A DNA stretch of 64,000 bases, taken from NCBI RefSeq assembly GCF_030317035.1, contig NZ_JASZYK010000002.1, positions 434,001-498,000 on the forward strand, in the 5' to 3' direction. This stretch comes from Variovorax sp. J22G73 (GTDB lineage Bacteria; Pseudomonadota; Gammaproteobacteria; Burkholderiales; Burkholderiaceae_C). A program made the position numbers and the translations under genes. This document shows positions 43,522 through 51,072 of this stretch, piece by piece. The notes under the pieces were generated by a model. It did no database searches and was not told the DNA's origin. It worked only from the letters and a program-made list of their open reading frames with translations. Each line of letters opens with the position of its first letter. Positions within the stretch are counted from its first letter, which is position 1.

Positions 43522-44549
43522 GCACGGCAACCGCCCCCATCGAAACCGACGCGCTGATCGTCGGTGCCGGCCCCGTGGGGCTGTTCCAGGCCTTTCAGCT
43601 GGGCCTGCTCGAAATTTCCTGCCACATCGTCGATGCACTGCCCGCCGCCGGCGGCCAGTGCGTGGCGCTGTATGGCGACAAGCCGATCTACGACATTCCC
43701 GGCACGCCCATGACCAGCGGGCGCGCGCTGGCGCAGTCGCTGCTGGAGCAGGTGGCGCCGTTCAAGCCGCAGTTCCACTTCGGCGAACAGGTCGCCACGC
43801 TGGAGCGCCAGGCCGACCAGCGGCTGCTGCTGACCACCTCGGCCGGCAAGGCCTTCCTGGCCAAGACCGTGTTCATCGCCGCCGGTGTCGGGGCCTTCGT
43901 GCCCAAGCGCATCGTGCTGGACGACATCGCCCGCTTCGAGGGCACCTCGCTTTTCTATCACCCCGAATCGCTGGACCGTTTCGCGGGGCAGACGGTGGTG
44001 GTGAACGGCGGCGACGACGTTGCGCTGGAAACGGCCATTGCGCTCACCGCCCTTGCGAAGCAGGTCACCCTGGTGCATCGCCGCGACGGCTTCCAGGCCG
44101 CCGAAGCCACGGTCGCCGCCATGCGGGCGCTGGTGGCCGAGGGCAAGCTGGCGTTTCGGGTGGGCCAGCCCAGCGCCTTCGACGGCAAGCAATTGCAGAT
44201 CACCACGCCCGATGCCACCACGCTCGAGCTGCCGCTGGACGCGCTGGTGGCCTGCCTGGGCATCTCGCCGCGCCTCGGCCCCATCGCCGACTGGGGCCTG
44301 GAACTGGAGCGCAAGCAGGTGCCGGTGGACACCGAGAAGTACGAAACCCGCGAGCGCGGCGTGTTCGCGGTGGGCGACATCAACACCTACCCGGGCAAGA
44401 AGAAGCTCATCGTCTGCGGCTTCCACGAGGCCACGCTGGCCGCCTGGGGCGCCACGGCCATCGTGTTCCCTGGCAAGGCCGTGCCGCTGCAGTACACGAC
44501 CACCAGCACGCGGCTGCACGAGCTGCTGGGCGTCACCAGCCAACGCTGA
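43518..44549 (+). CDS. Ferredoxin-NADP(+) reductase, thioredoxin-reductase-like (type 2), probable CTG start
   Basis: This is a 343-residue flavoprotein with an FAD motif [16 protein letters not shown] (about residue 12) and a [17 protein letters not shown] motif in the middle. It has no CxxC redox pair, as in YumC-type ferredoxin-NADP reductases; [11 protein letters not shown] and a C-terminal [10 protein letters not shown] are typical. The reading frame has no ATG, GTG or TTG between the end of fdxA and the FAD motif. The only suitable codon is CTG at 43518, overlapping the fdxA stop (CTGA), with GGGGAG 8 nt upstream. It probably keeps ferredoxin reduced for sulfite reduction. Confidence 0.88.
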   Translation: MSTATAPIETDALIVGAGPVGLFQAFQLGLLEISCHIVDALPAAGGQCVALYGDKPIYDIPGTPMTSGRALAQSLLEQVAPFKPQFHFGEQVATLERQADQRLLLTTSAGKAFLAKTVFIAAGVGAFVPKRIVLDDIARFEGTSLFYHPESLDRFAGQTVVVNGGDDVALETAIALTALAKQVTLVHRRDGFQAAEATVAAMRALVAEGKLAFRVGQPSAFDGKQLQITTPDATTLELPLDALVACLGISPRLGPIADWGLELERKQVPVDTEKYETRERGVFAVGDINTYPGKKKLIVCGFHEATLAAWGATAIVFPGKAVPLQYTTTSTRLHELLGVTSQR

Positions 44550-44555
44550 GCCGCG

Positions 44556-45857
44556 TCAGGCGCGGGGCAACAAGGCCCCGTAGACGTCGATGAAGCCGGC
44601 GATGGCGGCGACGAAGCGGTCGATGTCCGCATCGGTCACCGGCAGCGACAGCACCACGAACCCGCGCGGCGAGGCATAGATGCCCTGCGCCAGCAGGTGG
44701 AAGAACAGCAGCTGGCGCAGCCGCCCGTCCACCCCGGCCAGGTCTTCCGAACGCACCACGTCGCCTTTCACGAAATGCGCGTTCATCAACGAGCCCAGGC
44801 CGGTGAACTGCAGCGCCACGCCCTTCTCTTCGCACAGCGCATTCAGCCGCGCGCGCATCGACTCGCCGCGCGCGGCCAGCGCCCCGGCAGCCTCAGGCGG
44901 AAACAGCTGGGTGAGCCCCGCGTAGCCGGCCGCCATCGTCATCACGTTGTTGTTGAAGGTGCCTGAGTGCGCCAAAGGCCCGGTGCGCGGGTCGAACAGC
45001 GCCATCACGTCCGCGCGTCCACCGAACGCCCCGAAGGACATGCCGCCGCCGATGTACTTGCCCAGCGTGGTCAGGTCCGAGCGAATGCCCAGCTGGTTGG
45101 CCAGCCCGTGCGGCGCCAGGCGCGAGGTCATGACCTCGTCGAACACCAGCAGCGCCCCCACGCGCGTGGCCGATTCGCGCAGCGCCTGCAGGAACTCGGG
45201 CCGGCCCGGAATGCAGCCGCTGGCGCCCTGCATCGGCTCGACCAGCACGGCCGCCACCTCGGCGCCGAGGTGGACGATCTGCTCGCGCGCCGCCTGCGCG
45301 TCGTTGTAGGGCAGCACCACGAAGTCGAACGGCACGGTCGTCGGCAGCGGCTTGGCGCCGAAGCCCAGCACGCCGCCGTGGTAGCCGCCGGCGAACACCA
45401 CGATCTTGCGGCGCCCCGTGAAGTGCAGCGCTGCCGTGAGCGCCATCAGGTTGGCCTCGGTGCCCGAGTTGGTGAAGCGCAGTTGCTCGATCTGCGAAAA
45501 CCGCTCGCAGATGAGCCGGGCCAGCCGGCCTTCGAGCAGGTTGTGGCCCGTGAGGTTGATGCCGCTCTTCATGGCCTCGACGACGGCGTCGCGGATCTCG
45601 GGCGCCGAGTGGCCGTAGACGCCGGCCGTGTACTCGGCGATGAAGTCGGCGTAGCGGTGGCCGTCGGCGTCCCACAGCGTGGCGCCCTCCCCCTTGGCGA
45701 TGGTCAGCGGGAACGGGGCGTAGAACAGCACCGAGCGGCTGTTGGCGCCGGGCATGTAGCGCGCCTGCTCGTCGAACTGGCGGCGGCTGGCCGGGTTGCT
45801 GTCGGCGAAGCGCTGGTGGGCTTCGGCCAGGGCCTGGTCGATGGCGGCATGGGTCAT
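44556..45857 (-). CDS. Class III pyridoxal-phosphate aminotransferase (glutamate-1-semialdehyde aminomutase-like)
   Basis: This 433-residue PLP enzyme of the class III/GSAM group has RFTNSGTEANLMAL (phosphate loop), FAGGYHGGVLGF, LVFDEVMTSRLAP (Asp contacting the PLP nitrogen) and Lys in TTLGKYIGGGMSFGAFGG (about residue 265) forming the internal aldimine. It is probably not the heme-pathway HemL, because of the divergent TetR regulator and lack of heme neighbours. An omega- or beta-aminotransferase is more likely, and the substrate is unknown. The ATG at 45857 is preferred over an in-frame extension. Confidence 0.88.
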   Translation of the reverse strand: MTHAAIDQALAEAHQRFADSNPASRRQFDEQARYMPGANSRSVLFYAPFPLTIAKGEGATLWDADGHRYADFIAEYTAGVYGHSAPEIRDAVVEAMKSGINLTGHNLLEGRLARLICERFSQIEQLRFTNSGTEANLMALTAALHFTGRRKIVVFAGGYHGGVLGFGAKPLPTTVPFDFVVLPYNDAQAAREQIVHLGAEVAAVLVEPMQGASGCIPGRPEFLQALRESATRVGALLVFDEVMTSRLAPHGLANQLGIRSDLTTLGKYIGGGMSFGAFGGRADVMALFDPRTGPLAHSGTFNNNVMTMAAGYAGLTQLFPPEAAGALAARGESMRARLNALCEEKGVALQFTGLGSLMNAHFVKGDVVRSEDLAGVDGRLRQLLFFHLLAQGIYASPRGFVVLSLPVTDADIDRFVAAIAGFIDVYGALLPRA

Positions 45858-45919
45858 GGCAAATGGGCTCCGGGCAAAGTTGATGCAGGCAAGTCGATAC
45901 AAGCAAGCTCGCACAGTCC

Positions 45920-45945
45920 ATCGATCAACGTTTAAATTGATCGAT
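45920..45945. promoter_or_regulatory. TetR-type operator between aminotransferase and regulator
   Basis: ATCGATCAA and TTGATCGAT are perfect 9-bp arms around CGTTTAAA. The dyad is in the 131-bp divergent promoter region, where a TetR repressor encoded at 45989 would silence both genes. Confidence 0.7.
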
Positions 45946-45988
45946 GCTCAATTAATATTATTTATACAGCCAATTCAGCTGCCGCACA

Positions 45989-46738
45989 ATGCAGCCGATG
46001 CCCACCCCCGCCAAGAAGAAAGCCCCGCCCAAGACCGCGGGCCGCCCCGCCGGCGGCGCCGCGCTGACCAAGCAGCGCATCGCCGAAGCCGCGCTCGCGC
46101 AGATCGACGAACTCGGCCTCGGCGCCTTCAGCATGCGCGAGCTCGCGGCCCGGCTCGAGGTGTACCCGGCCACGGTGCACTGGCACGTAAGCACGCGCGA
46201 GGCGCTGCTGGCCGAGGTGGCCGCCACCGTCATGGCGCAGGTGGCGCCACCCTCCGGGAAGCTGGCGTGGCAGGCGTGGATCGCCGAGCTGTTCCGCCGC
46301 TGCCGCGCCGCCGTACGCCAGCACCCGAACGTGGCGCAGCTGCTGGGCGCGCAACTGGTGTCCAACGGCAGCCTGCCGATCGAGCTGGTCGAGGGCGTGC
46401 TGGCTGCGTTGACCGAAGCCGGCTTTGAAGGCGAGCCCCTGCTGGAGGCCTACAACTGCGTGATCGCGGCCATGCTGGGCTTCCTGACGATGGAGTTCTC
46501 GCCCCTGCCCGCCGACAACACGCAGGCCTGGGCCGAAGAGCTGCGCGAGCGCGTGCACACCATTCGCCCGCTCGACCACCCGGTGCTCACGCGCAACCTG
46601 CCGCTGCTGGCCAACAAGGCCTTCATCCTGCGCTGGGACAACGGCAGCACCGTGCCGCTGGACAGCAGCTTCGAGCGCCACGTGCAGATGACCATCGACG
46701 GGCTGGAGGCGTTCGCGCGCCGCGTCAGGCCCGGCTGA
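45989..46738 (+). CDS. TetR/AcrR-family transcriptional regulator
   Basis: This 249-residue repressor begins with a Lys/Pro-rich arm (PTPAKKKAPPKTAGRP). The HTH follows: LTKQRIAEAALAQIDELGLG, MRELAARLEVYPATVHWHV (recognition helix, about residues 45-70) and STREALLAEV. The C-terminal ligand domain is 150 residues. It diverges from the aminotransferase gene and faces the dyad at 45920-45945. Its last 14 bp overlap the end of the convergent LysR gene. ATG at 45998 is a second possible start. Confidence 0.88.
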   Translation: MQPMPTPAKKKAPPKTAGRPAGGAALTKQRIAEAALAQIDELGLGAFSMRELAARLEVYPATVHWHVSTREALLAEVAATVMAQVAPPSGKLAWQAWIAELFRRCRAAVRQHPNVAQLLGAQLVSNGSLPIELVEGVLAALTEAGFEGEPLLEAYNCVIAAMLGFLTMEFSPLPADNTQAWAEELRERVHTIRPLDHPVLTRNLPLLANKAFILRWDNGSTVPLDSSFERHVQMTIDGLEAFARRVRPG

Positions 46739-47699
46739 GGTCCCCCGCGACAGCGGCTGCGTCAGTAGGGGCGCCAGCGCCGATGGCGTCCGCGCCGCGC
46801 CCGATGCGCAGCAGCGCGTCCTTCAGCCACAGCACGCCCTGGTCGGAGTTGGCGCGCCGGTTCCAGCACACCACCGAGCGGTAGCCCTGCAGCTCGAACG
46901 GCAGCGGGTGCACCGCGAGCACGTCGCGAAAACGGTCGGCCACGCGCAGCGGCATCACCGCCACATGGTCGGTCTGCGCCAGCAGGTCGACGATCTGCCC
47001 GAAGCTGGTCATGGCCACGCTCATGGTGCGCGTGTGCCCCAGCCGCGCCAGCACCTGGTCGATGAGATCGTCCAGCGCCGAACTGCCGTAGCCCAGGAAC
47101 ACATGCGGCGCGGCGCAGAAGGCGGCCAGCGTCGCAGCCTGCGCCATCGTCGGGTGGCCGCGCCGCACGGCGACCACGTAGCGGTCTTCGTACAGCAGCG
47201 CGGATTCGCAGTCGCTCGGCGGCTGCAGGCGCGGCAGCACGGCAATGTCGAAGTCGCCCTTGCGCAGGCGCTCGGTCAGCGTGAGGAACGAGCTGGTCTC
47301 CCAGTAGATGCGCACGCGCGAGCCGCACGCCACCAGCTCGTTGGCGAGCGTGGGCAGCAGCAGGTGGCTGGCGTAGTCCCCACCCGAGATGCGAAAGATG
47401 CGCTGCGACGCCGCCGGGTCGAAGCCTTCGCCCGGCTCCAGCATGGCCGACAGGTCGGCCAGCACGCGCTCCACCTGCCCGGCCAGCGCCTGCGCGCGCG
47501 CCGTGGGCTCCACGCCGTGCGCGGTGCGGGTGAACAGCGGGTCGTCGAAGGTTTCGCGCAGGCGGTTGAGCGACGCGCTCACCGCCGGCTGGCTCAGGAA
47601 GAGCCGCGTGGCCGCGCGCGACACGCTGCGCTCGCGCATCAGGGCATCGAAGGTGCGCAGCATGCCGACGTCGAGGCTGCGGATATCACGTTGGGCCAT
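46725..47699 (-). CDS. LysR-family transcriptional regulator
   Basis: This is a 324-residue LTTR. The N-terminal HTH is LDVGMLRTFDALMRERSVSRAA and LFLSQPAVSASLNRLRETF (about residues 8-60). The effector domain resembles the NahR/LinR group (FDIAVLPRL, VFLGYGSSALDDL). It is divergent from the TctC receptor gene (47784) and probably controls the oxygenase genes. Its start is 84 bp away from the receptor start. It overlaps the TetR gene at the 3' end by 14 bp. Confidence 0.9.
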   Translation of the reverse strand: MAQRDIRSLDVGMLRTFDALMRERSVSRAATRLFLSQPAVSASLNRLRETFDDPLFTRTAHGVEPTARAQALAGQVERVLADLSAMLEPGEGFDPAASQRIFRISGGDYASHLLLPTLANELVACGSRVRIYWETSSFLTLTERLRKGDFDIAVLPRLQPPSDCESALLYEDRYVVAVRRGHPTMAQAATLAAFCAAPHVFLGYGSSALDDLIDQVLARLGHTRTMSVAMTSFGQIVDLLAQTDHVAVMPLRVADRFRDVLAVHPLPFELQGYRSVVCWNRRANSDQGVLWLKDALLRIGRGADAIGAGAPTDAAAVAGDLSRA

Positions 47700-47783
47700 A
47701 TCTCATATCCAAAGCTTCGAATTGCCCGTGGGGCGGGCTGTACGTATCGTCGAGCGCACAAGTACAACACGACTGGAGACACG

Positions 47784-48854
47784 ATGAATCGGTTCAGACC
47801 CTCGCCGCACGAGGGGGCCATGCGCGACCTCACGCGCAACCTCTCGCCCAACACCTCACCCAGCACCTCGACCAACACCTCGCGCCGCCACGTGCTCGGC
47901 ATCGTCGGTGCCGGCCTTGCCGCGCTGGCCGCCGGCCCCGCCTTCGCGCAGCCCGCGCACTTCCCGAGCCGCGTGGTGCGCATCGTGCCTTTCGGCTCGC
48001 CCGGCGGGCCGATGGACGTCATTGCGCGCATCTACGCCGAGAAGCTCAAGACGCGATGGAACCAGCCGGTGATCGTCGAGGCCAAGCCCGGCGCGAGCGG
48101 CACCATTGCCGCCGACACCGTCGCCAAGGCGCAGCCCGACGGCTACACCGTGCTGCTCACGCTGCCGCTCACGCACATCAACAACGTGGTGCTGCAGCCC
48201 CGTCTGCCGTACGACCCGGTGAAAGATTTCGAGCCGCTATCGCAACTGGCCACCGGCGGGCCGATGCTGATCGCGCGGGCCTCGGCGCCGTTCTCGAACG
48301 TGCGCGAGTTCGTGGCCTACGCCAAGGCGCACCCGGGCGTTTCGTACGGCACCTGGGGCAACGGCTCCAACGCGCACCTGTTCGGCGAACTGCTGGCGCG
48401 CCAGGGCGGCATCGACCTGGTGCACGTGCCCTACAAGGCCGAGGCCGCGGCGCACAACGACATGTTCGGCGAAGCGCTGGGCGTGGCCTGGGCCAACCCC
48501 GCCACGGCGCGGGCGCTGGCGCAGTCGGGCCGCATCAAGGTGCTGGGCATCACCGGCCGCCAGCGCGTGCGCTCGATGCCCAACGTGCCCACCTTCACCG
48601 AGCAGGGCTTTGCGGGCTTCGACCTCGACAGCTGGATCGGGGTGTACGCGCCCGCGAAAACGCCGCAGCCCGTGCTCGACGAATGGTCCACCGCGCTGCG
48701 CGAGATCACGAAGATGCCCGACGTCCAGGAGCGCCTGGCGGGCTTCGGCTTCGAGCCCCTGGGCAGCACGCCCGCCGAGTTCCGGGCCAACTACAAGGCC
48801 GACTTTCCCCGCGTCGCGGACCTGATCAAGGCCGCAGGAGTCACCCCCGAATGA
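47784..48854 (+). CDS. Bug/TctC-family tripartite tricarboxylate-type solute receptor
   Basis: This 356-residue receptor is of the Bug/TctC family typical of Burkholderiales. The signal region contains a Tat-like RRHVLGIVGAGLAALAAG and ends FA-QP at about residue 57. The N-terminal 30 residues are a low-complexity Asn/Thr/Ser stretch (SPNTSPSTSTNTS). The core shows VRIVPFGSPGGPMDVIARI, VEAKPGASGTIAAD and VHVPYKAEAAAHND. It probably binds an aromatic or carboxylic substrate for the oxygenase encoded downstream. No TctA/TctB membrane genes are near, as is usual for Bug proteins. Its stop overlaps the next start (ATGA). Confidence 0.9.
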   Translation: MNRFRPSPHEGAMRDLTRNLSPNTSPSTSTNTSRRHVLGIVGAGLAALAAGPAFAQPAHFPSRVVRIVPFGSPGGPMDVIARIYAEKLKTRWNQPVIVEAKPGASGTIAADTVAKAQPDGYTVLLTLPLTHINNVVLQPRLPYDPVKDFEPLSQLATGGPMLIARASAPFSNVREFVAYAKAHPGVSYGTWGNGSNAHLFGELLARQGGIDLVHVPYKAEAAAHNDMFGEALGVAWANPATARALAQSGRIKVLGITGRQRVRSMPNVPTFTEQGFAGFDLDSWIGVYAPAKTPQPVLDEWSTALREITKMPDVQERLAGFGFEPLGSTPAEFRANYKADFPRVADLIKAAGVTPE

Positions 48855-50083
48855 GCGCCGTCGTACCGCCCCATGCGTCCACCGCCGCCAGCGAATGGCA
48901 ACCCATCGCCTTCGACACCGGCACCGCCTACGGCCGCAAGCCGCCGAGCCACAAACCCGAGCTGACCGAGGTCGGCGCGGGCACGCCCATGGGCGAGCTG
49001 CTGCGCCGCTACTGGCACCCCATCGGCCTGGCCGCCGACGCCACCGACACGCCGCGCCAGGTGCGCGTGCTGGGCGAAGACCTGATCCTGTTCCGCGACA
49101 AGGCCGGCCGGCCGGGCCTGGTGCACTGGCGCTGCGCGCACCGCGGCGCTTCGCTCTACTACGGGCGCGTGGAAGAAGAAGGCATCCGCTGCTGCTACCA
49201 CGGCTGGATGTTCGACGTGCAGGGCCACTGCGTCGACCAGCCGTGCGAGCCCGATGGCGGCGCACGCGGCCGGGGTCGCGTGCGCCAGCCCTGGTACCCG
49301 GTGCAGGAGCAGTACGGCCTGGTGTGGGCCTACCTGGGCCCGGCCGAGAAGAAGCCGGTGCTGCCGCGCTACGACTGCCTGGAGACCATGGACGAAGGCG
49401 AGACGCTGGAGGCCGACGGCAACAGCATCGGCGGCGGCGGGCCGCAGGTCATTCCGTGCAACTGGCTGCAGCACTACGAGAACGTGGCCGACCCCTTCCA
49501 CGTGCCGGTGCTGCACGGCAGCTTCAGCGGCACGCAGTTCGTGGCGCTCATGGGCCAGATGCCCGACGTGAGCTTCGAGAGCACCGAGAACGGCGTCACG
49601 ATCACCTCGCTGCGCAAGCTGGAAGACGGCACCGTCTTCCGCCGCGTCGCCGGCCCCGTGCTGCCCACGCTGCGCGTGGTGCCCAACCCGCGCGTGGCAG
49701 CCTACGGGCGGGTGGAATCCATCGGCTGGGTGCTGCCCATCGACGACCACAGCTTTCGCATCTACACCGTGGGCCGGGTGAAGAACCCCGGCGACCTGGC
49801 GCGCGTGCGCTCGCGGCTGAACGGCAAGCTGTGGGAAGAACTGAGCGAGGCCGAGCACCGCGCGTTCCCGGGCGACTACGAGGCGCAGGTGAGCCAGGGC
49901 GCGATCACCGCCCATTCGGAAGAGCACCTGGCCTCGTCGGACCGCGGCATCGTCATGCTGCGCCGGCTGCTGCAGCGCCAGCTCGATGCGCTGCGCGAAG
50001 GCAGCGACCCGGCCGGCGTGAGCTTCGACCCCGCGGCGCCCCCCGTGCACTTCGAGGCCGGCAACTTCCTCGTGCGCGAATGA
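48851..50083 (+). CDS. Rieske-type aromatic ring-hydroxylating oxygenase, alpha subunit
   Basis: This 410-residue protein has a Rieske 2Fe-2S domain with Cys95-x-His97 (WRCAHRGA) and Cys114-x2-His117 (RCCYHGW). The catalytic mononuclear iron site lies in ENVADPFHVPVLHG (about 203-216). The N-terminal section resembles phthalate 4,5-dioxygenase-type oxygenases (TPMGELLRRYWHPIGL). It hydroxylates or demethylates an aromatic substrate with electrons from the reductase encoded next; the substrate is unknown. It is coupled to both neighbours by ATGA overlaps. Confidence 0.92.
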   Translation: MSAVVPPHASTAASEWQPIAFDTGTAYGRKPPSHKPELTEVGAGTPMGELLRRYWHPIGLAADATDTPRQVRVLGEDLILFRDKAGRPGLVHWRCAHRGASLYYGRVEEEGIRCCYHGWMFDVQGHCVDQPCEPDGGARGRGRVRQPWYPVQEQYGLVWAYLGPAEKKPVLPRYDCLETMDEGETLEADGNSIGGGGPQVIPCNWLQHYENVADPFHVPVLHGSFSGTQFVALMGQMPDVSFESTENGVTITSLRKLEDGTVFRRVAGPVLPTLRVVPNPRVAAYGRVESIGWVLPIDDHSFRIYTVGRVKNPGDLARVRSRLNGKLWEELSEAEHRAFPGDYEAQVSQGAITAHSEEHLASSDRGIVMLRRLLQRQLDALREGSDPAGVSFDPAAPPVHFEAGNFLVRE

Positions 50084-51072
50084 GCGGGGCAGCCGCCGCA
50101 GCCATCGCCGTGCGGGTGGCGCGCAAGACGCACGAGGCCGAAGGCGTGGCGGGCTTTCGGCTGGTGGCGGTCGATGGCGCGCGGCTGCCGGCCTTTGCGC
50201 CGGGCGCGCACATCGACGTCGTGCTGCCGGGTGGGCTGGTGCGCCAGTACTCGCTGTGCAACGAGCCGGCACACGAGGCGCAAGACGCTCAAGACACCCA
50301 CTACGAAATCGGCGTGCTGCGCGACGCGCGCTCGCGCGGCGGCTCGCTCGCGCTTCACGACGCGGTGCACGAGGGCGAGGTGCTGCGCATCAGCGCGCCG
50401 CGCAACCACTTTCCGCTCGACGAAAGCGCTACGCACAGCCTGCTGCTGGCCGGCGGCATCGGCGTGACGCCGCTGCTGTCGATGGCACAGCGCCTGGCCG
50501 CGCTGCAGGCCGACTTCGCCCTGCACTGCTGCAGCCGCACCGCCGCGCGCGCGCCCTACCGGCGGCGGCTCGAGGCCAGCGCGTTCGCCCACCGCGTGTT
50601 CTTCCACCACGACGACGGCCCGGCCGCGCAGCGCATGGACCTGGCCGCGACCATCGGCCAGCCGGCGCGCGGCAGGCACCTGTACGTGTGCGGGCCGCAA
50701 GGCTTCCTGGACGCGGTGCGCGCCACCGCACGCGACCTGCATTGGCCCGATGCGCAGGTGCACTTCGAGTACTTCGGCGGCGCGCTGCCGGTAGACGACG
50801 CGCAAGGCAGCTTCGAGGTCGAGCTGCGCAGCTCGGGGCGCGTCGTGCGCGTGCCGCAAGCGCTCAGCGTGGTGGAAGCGCTCGCGGCCGAAGGCATCGA
50901 CATTCCGGTGTCGTGCGCGCAAGGGGTGTGCGGCACCTGCCTCACGCGCGTGCTCGCGGGCGAAGTCGCGCACAACGACCTCTACCTGACCCCGGCCGAG
51001 CAGGCGGCCAACGACCAGTTCCTGCCCTGCTGCTCGCGGGCACGGTCAGCGCGACTGGTGCTCGATCTCTAG
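50080..51072 (+). CDS. Phthalate-dioxygenase-reductase/VanB-type oxidoreductase
   Basis: This 330-residue reductase has FMN and NADH binding regions (QYSLCNEP, LLLAGGIGVTPLLSMAQRL, YVCGPQGFLDAVR) and a C-terminal plant-type 2Fe-2S ferredoxin domain (SCAQGVCGTCLTRVLAG, final ligand in PCCS). This order, flavin-NAD-ferredoxin, is the PDR/VanB arrangement. It transfers electrons from NADH to the Rieske oxygenase encoded just upstream. Its 3' end overlaps the convergent cyclase gene by 27 bp. Confidence 0.93.
   Translation: MSGAAAAAIAVRVARKTHEAEGVAGFRLVAVDGARLPAFAPGAHIDVVLPGGLVRQYSLCNEPAHEAQDAQDTHYEIGVLRDARSRGGSLALHDAVHEGEVLRISAPRNHFPLDESATHSLLLAGGIGVTPLLSMAQRLAALQADFALHCCSRTAARAPYRRRLEASAFAHRVFFHHDDGPAAQRMDLAATIGQPARGRHLYVCGPQGFLDAVRATARDLHWPDAQVHFEYFGGALPVDDAQGSFEVELRSSGRVVRVPQALSVVEALAAEGIDIPVSCAQGVCGTCLTRVLAGEVAHNDLYLTPAEQAANDQFLPCCSRARSARLVLDL

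Noticed and set aside
44556..45857. Annotation as HemL (glutamate-1-semialdehyde aminomutase)
   Set aside because: Context (TetR regulator, no heme genes) speaks for a different class III aminotransferase, though the fold is similar.
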